Assembly (NCBI RefSeq): GCF_002006755.1
Contig: NZ_MVDO01000018.1
Coordinates: forward strand, 1-34,714
Reading direction: 5' to 3'
Length of the DNA stretch: 34,714 bases
Source of the DNA: Wohlfahrtiimonas larvae
GTDB lineage: Bacteria; Pseudomonadota; Gammaproteobacteria; Cardiobacteriales; Wohlfahrtiimonadaceae
The notes under the pieces are model-generated. The model was not told where the DNA came from. It saw nothing but the letters and a program-made list of their open reading frames with translations, and made no database searches. Each line of letters opens with the position of its first letter. Position 1 is the stretch's first letter. Positions 34,406 through 34,714 of this stretch are shown piece after piece. A program made the translations under genes and the position numbers.

Positions 34406-34714
34406 GTGAAACAGGCGCAAGAAAATTTTCATATTAATACAGCTTGGTTGTGTGTTATTAGCTTGGCATTTGCGGCCTTTGTTTTTAATACAACAGAGTT
34501 CATTCCTATTGCATTATTAAGTGATATTGGTCGTGACTTTGGAATGTCTGCCGCTGAAGCTGGGATTATGATCACTATTTATGCCTGGATTGTTGCTTTA
34601 GCATCATTGCCATTATTGTTAATGGTGGGCAATGTGGAGCGTAAGAGATTGCTATTGTTCATTTTTATCATATTTATTATTAGCCATGTTATTTGCTTTT
34701 TTGCTAATTCTTTT
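34406..34714 (+). CDS. sotB: Sugar efflux transporter SotB-like, N-terminal part (runs off window)
   Basis: 103 residues are seen before the window ends. The sequence tracks E. coli SotB/YdeA closely: '[17 protein letters not shown]', '[22 protein letters not shown]' and 'VERKRLLL' are in the same order and spacing. SotB is an MFS exporter of arabinose and other sugars or IPTG. The GTG at 34406 is preferred (AAAGGA 6 bases upstream, and it matches the SotB N-terminal length); an in-frame ATG at 34385 has no Shine-Dalgarno. About three TM segments are visible. Confidence 0.9.
   Translation, partial: MKQAQENFHINTAWLCVISLAFAAFVFNTTEFIPIALLSDIGRDFGMSAAEAGIMITIYAWIVALASLPLLLMVGNVERKRLLLFIFIIFIISHVICFFANSF

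Noticed and set aside
1-34714. tRNA/rRNA genes, CRISPR arrays, insertion sequences, prophage
   Set aside because: No tRNA T-arm consensus in a gap, no regularly spaced repeats, no transposase, integrase or phage structural protein was found by eye.

Overview
The window is typical chromosomal DNA of a low-GC (roughly 38-40%) gammaproteobacterium. Housekeeping proteins that look gammaproteobacterial are ErpA, HslV/HslU, FumC, AroC, HemB, YajQ, a QmcA/NfeD pair and a SotB-type efflux pump. The combination would fit a host-associated lineage such as Cardiobacteriales (Ignatzschineria/Wohlfahrtiimonas-like), but that is a guess; nothing in the window fixes the genus. I saw no rRNA, tRNA, CRISPR array, insertion sequence or prophage.

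Layout. 1-169 is the tail of an unrecognised gene, followed by a bidirectional terminator. 229-5290 (minus) is a tightly packed run: erpA, an SPFH/band-7 protein (QmcA-like), NfeD, a DUF2868 membrane protein, a DUF3482 GTPase and finally a very AT-rich SieB-like (superinfection exclusion) membrane protein. 5369-6908 holds a Nudix hydrolase, a decayed small membrane-protein gene and a YueD-like short-chain dehydrogenase. 7018-11734 (plus) holds aspartokinase, a DAACS-family symporter with an altered binding site, aroC and hemB. 11787-15330 is an accessory island: a hypothetical protein, an ATP-dependent RNA ligase overlapping an HD-Pnk end-healing enzyme (an RNA-repair operon with its own promoter and a 200-nt leader), and a SMI1/KNR4 (SUKH) protein. 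15320-17209 is a divergent TetR/MFS pair separated by two copies of a perfect operator. 17214-22243 holds an orphan type IV pilin, a CPA1 Na+/H+ antiporter and a TonB-dependent receptor with Fur-like sites. 22244-24924 is hslVU, with a near-consensus sigma32 promoter, and a potassium-channel-like protein with a degenerate selectivity filter. 25026-27909 holds a small pseudogene, a Na/Pi cotransporter, a YdcH-like protein and YajQ. 28064-31465 (minus) is one 1133-residue oxidoreductase that joins a GltD-like half to a PyrK-like half, the same two module types found as separate subunits in NfnAB. 31662-34714 holds fumC, a butanediol-dehydrogenase-like enzyme behind a good Fur-box match, and the start of sotB.

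Best candidates for unusual biology are: (1) the ligase plus HD-Pnk RNA-repair operon with its structured leader and neighbouring SUKH gene; (2) the SPFH-NfeD-DUF2868-GTPase-SieB membrane cluster, which could be a membrane-integrity or phage-exclusion module; (3) the single-chain NfnAB-like oxidoreductase with an unrecognised N-terminal domain. Functions are inferred from motifs and remembered family features. No database search was run.
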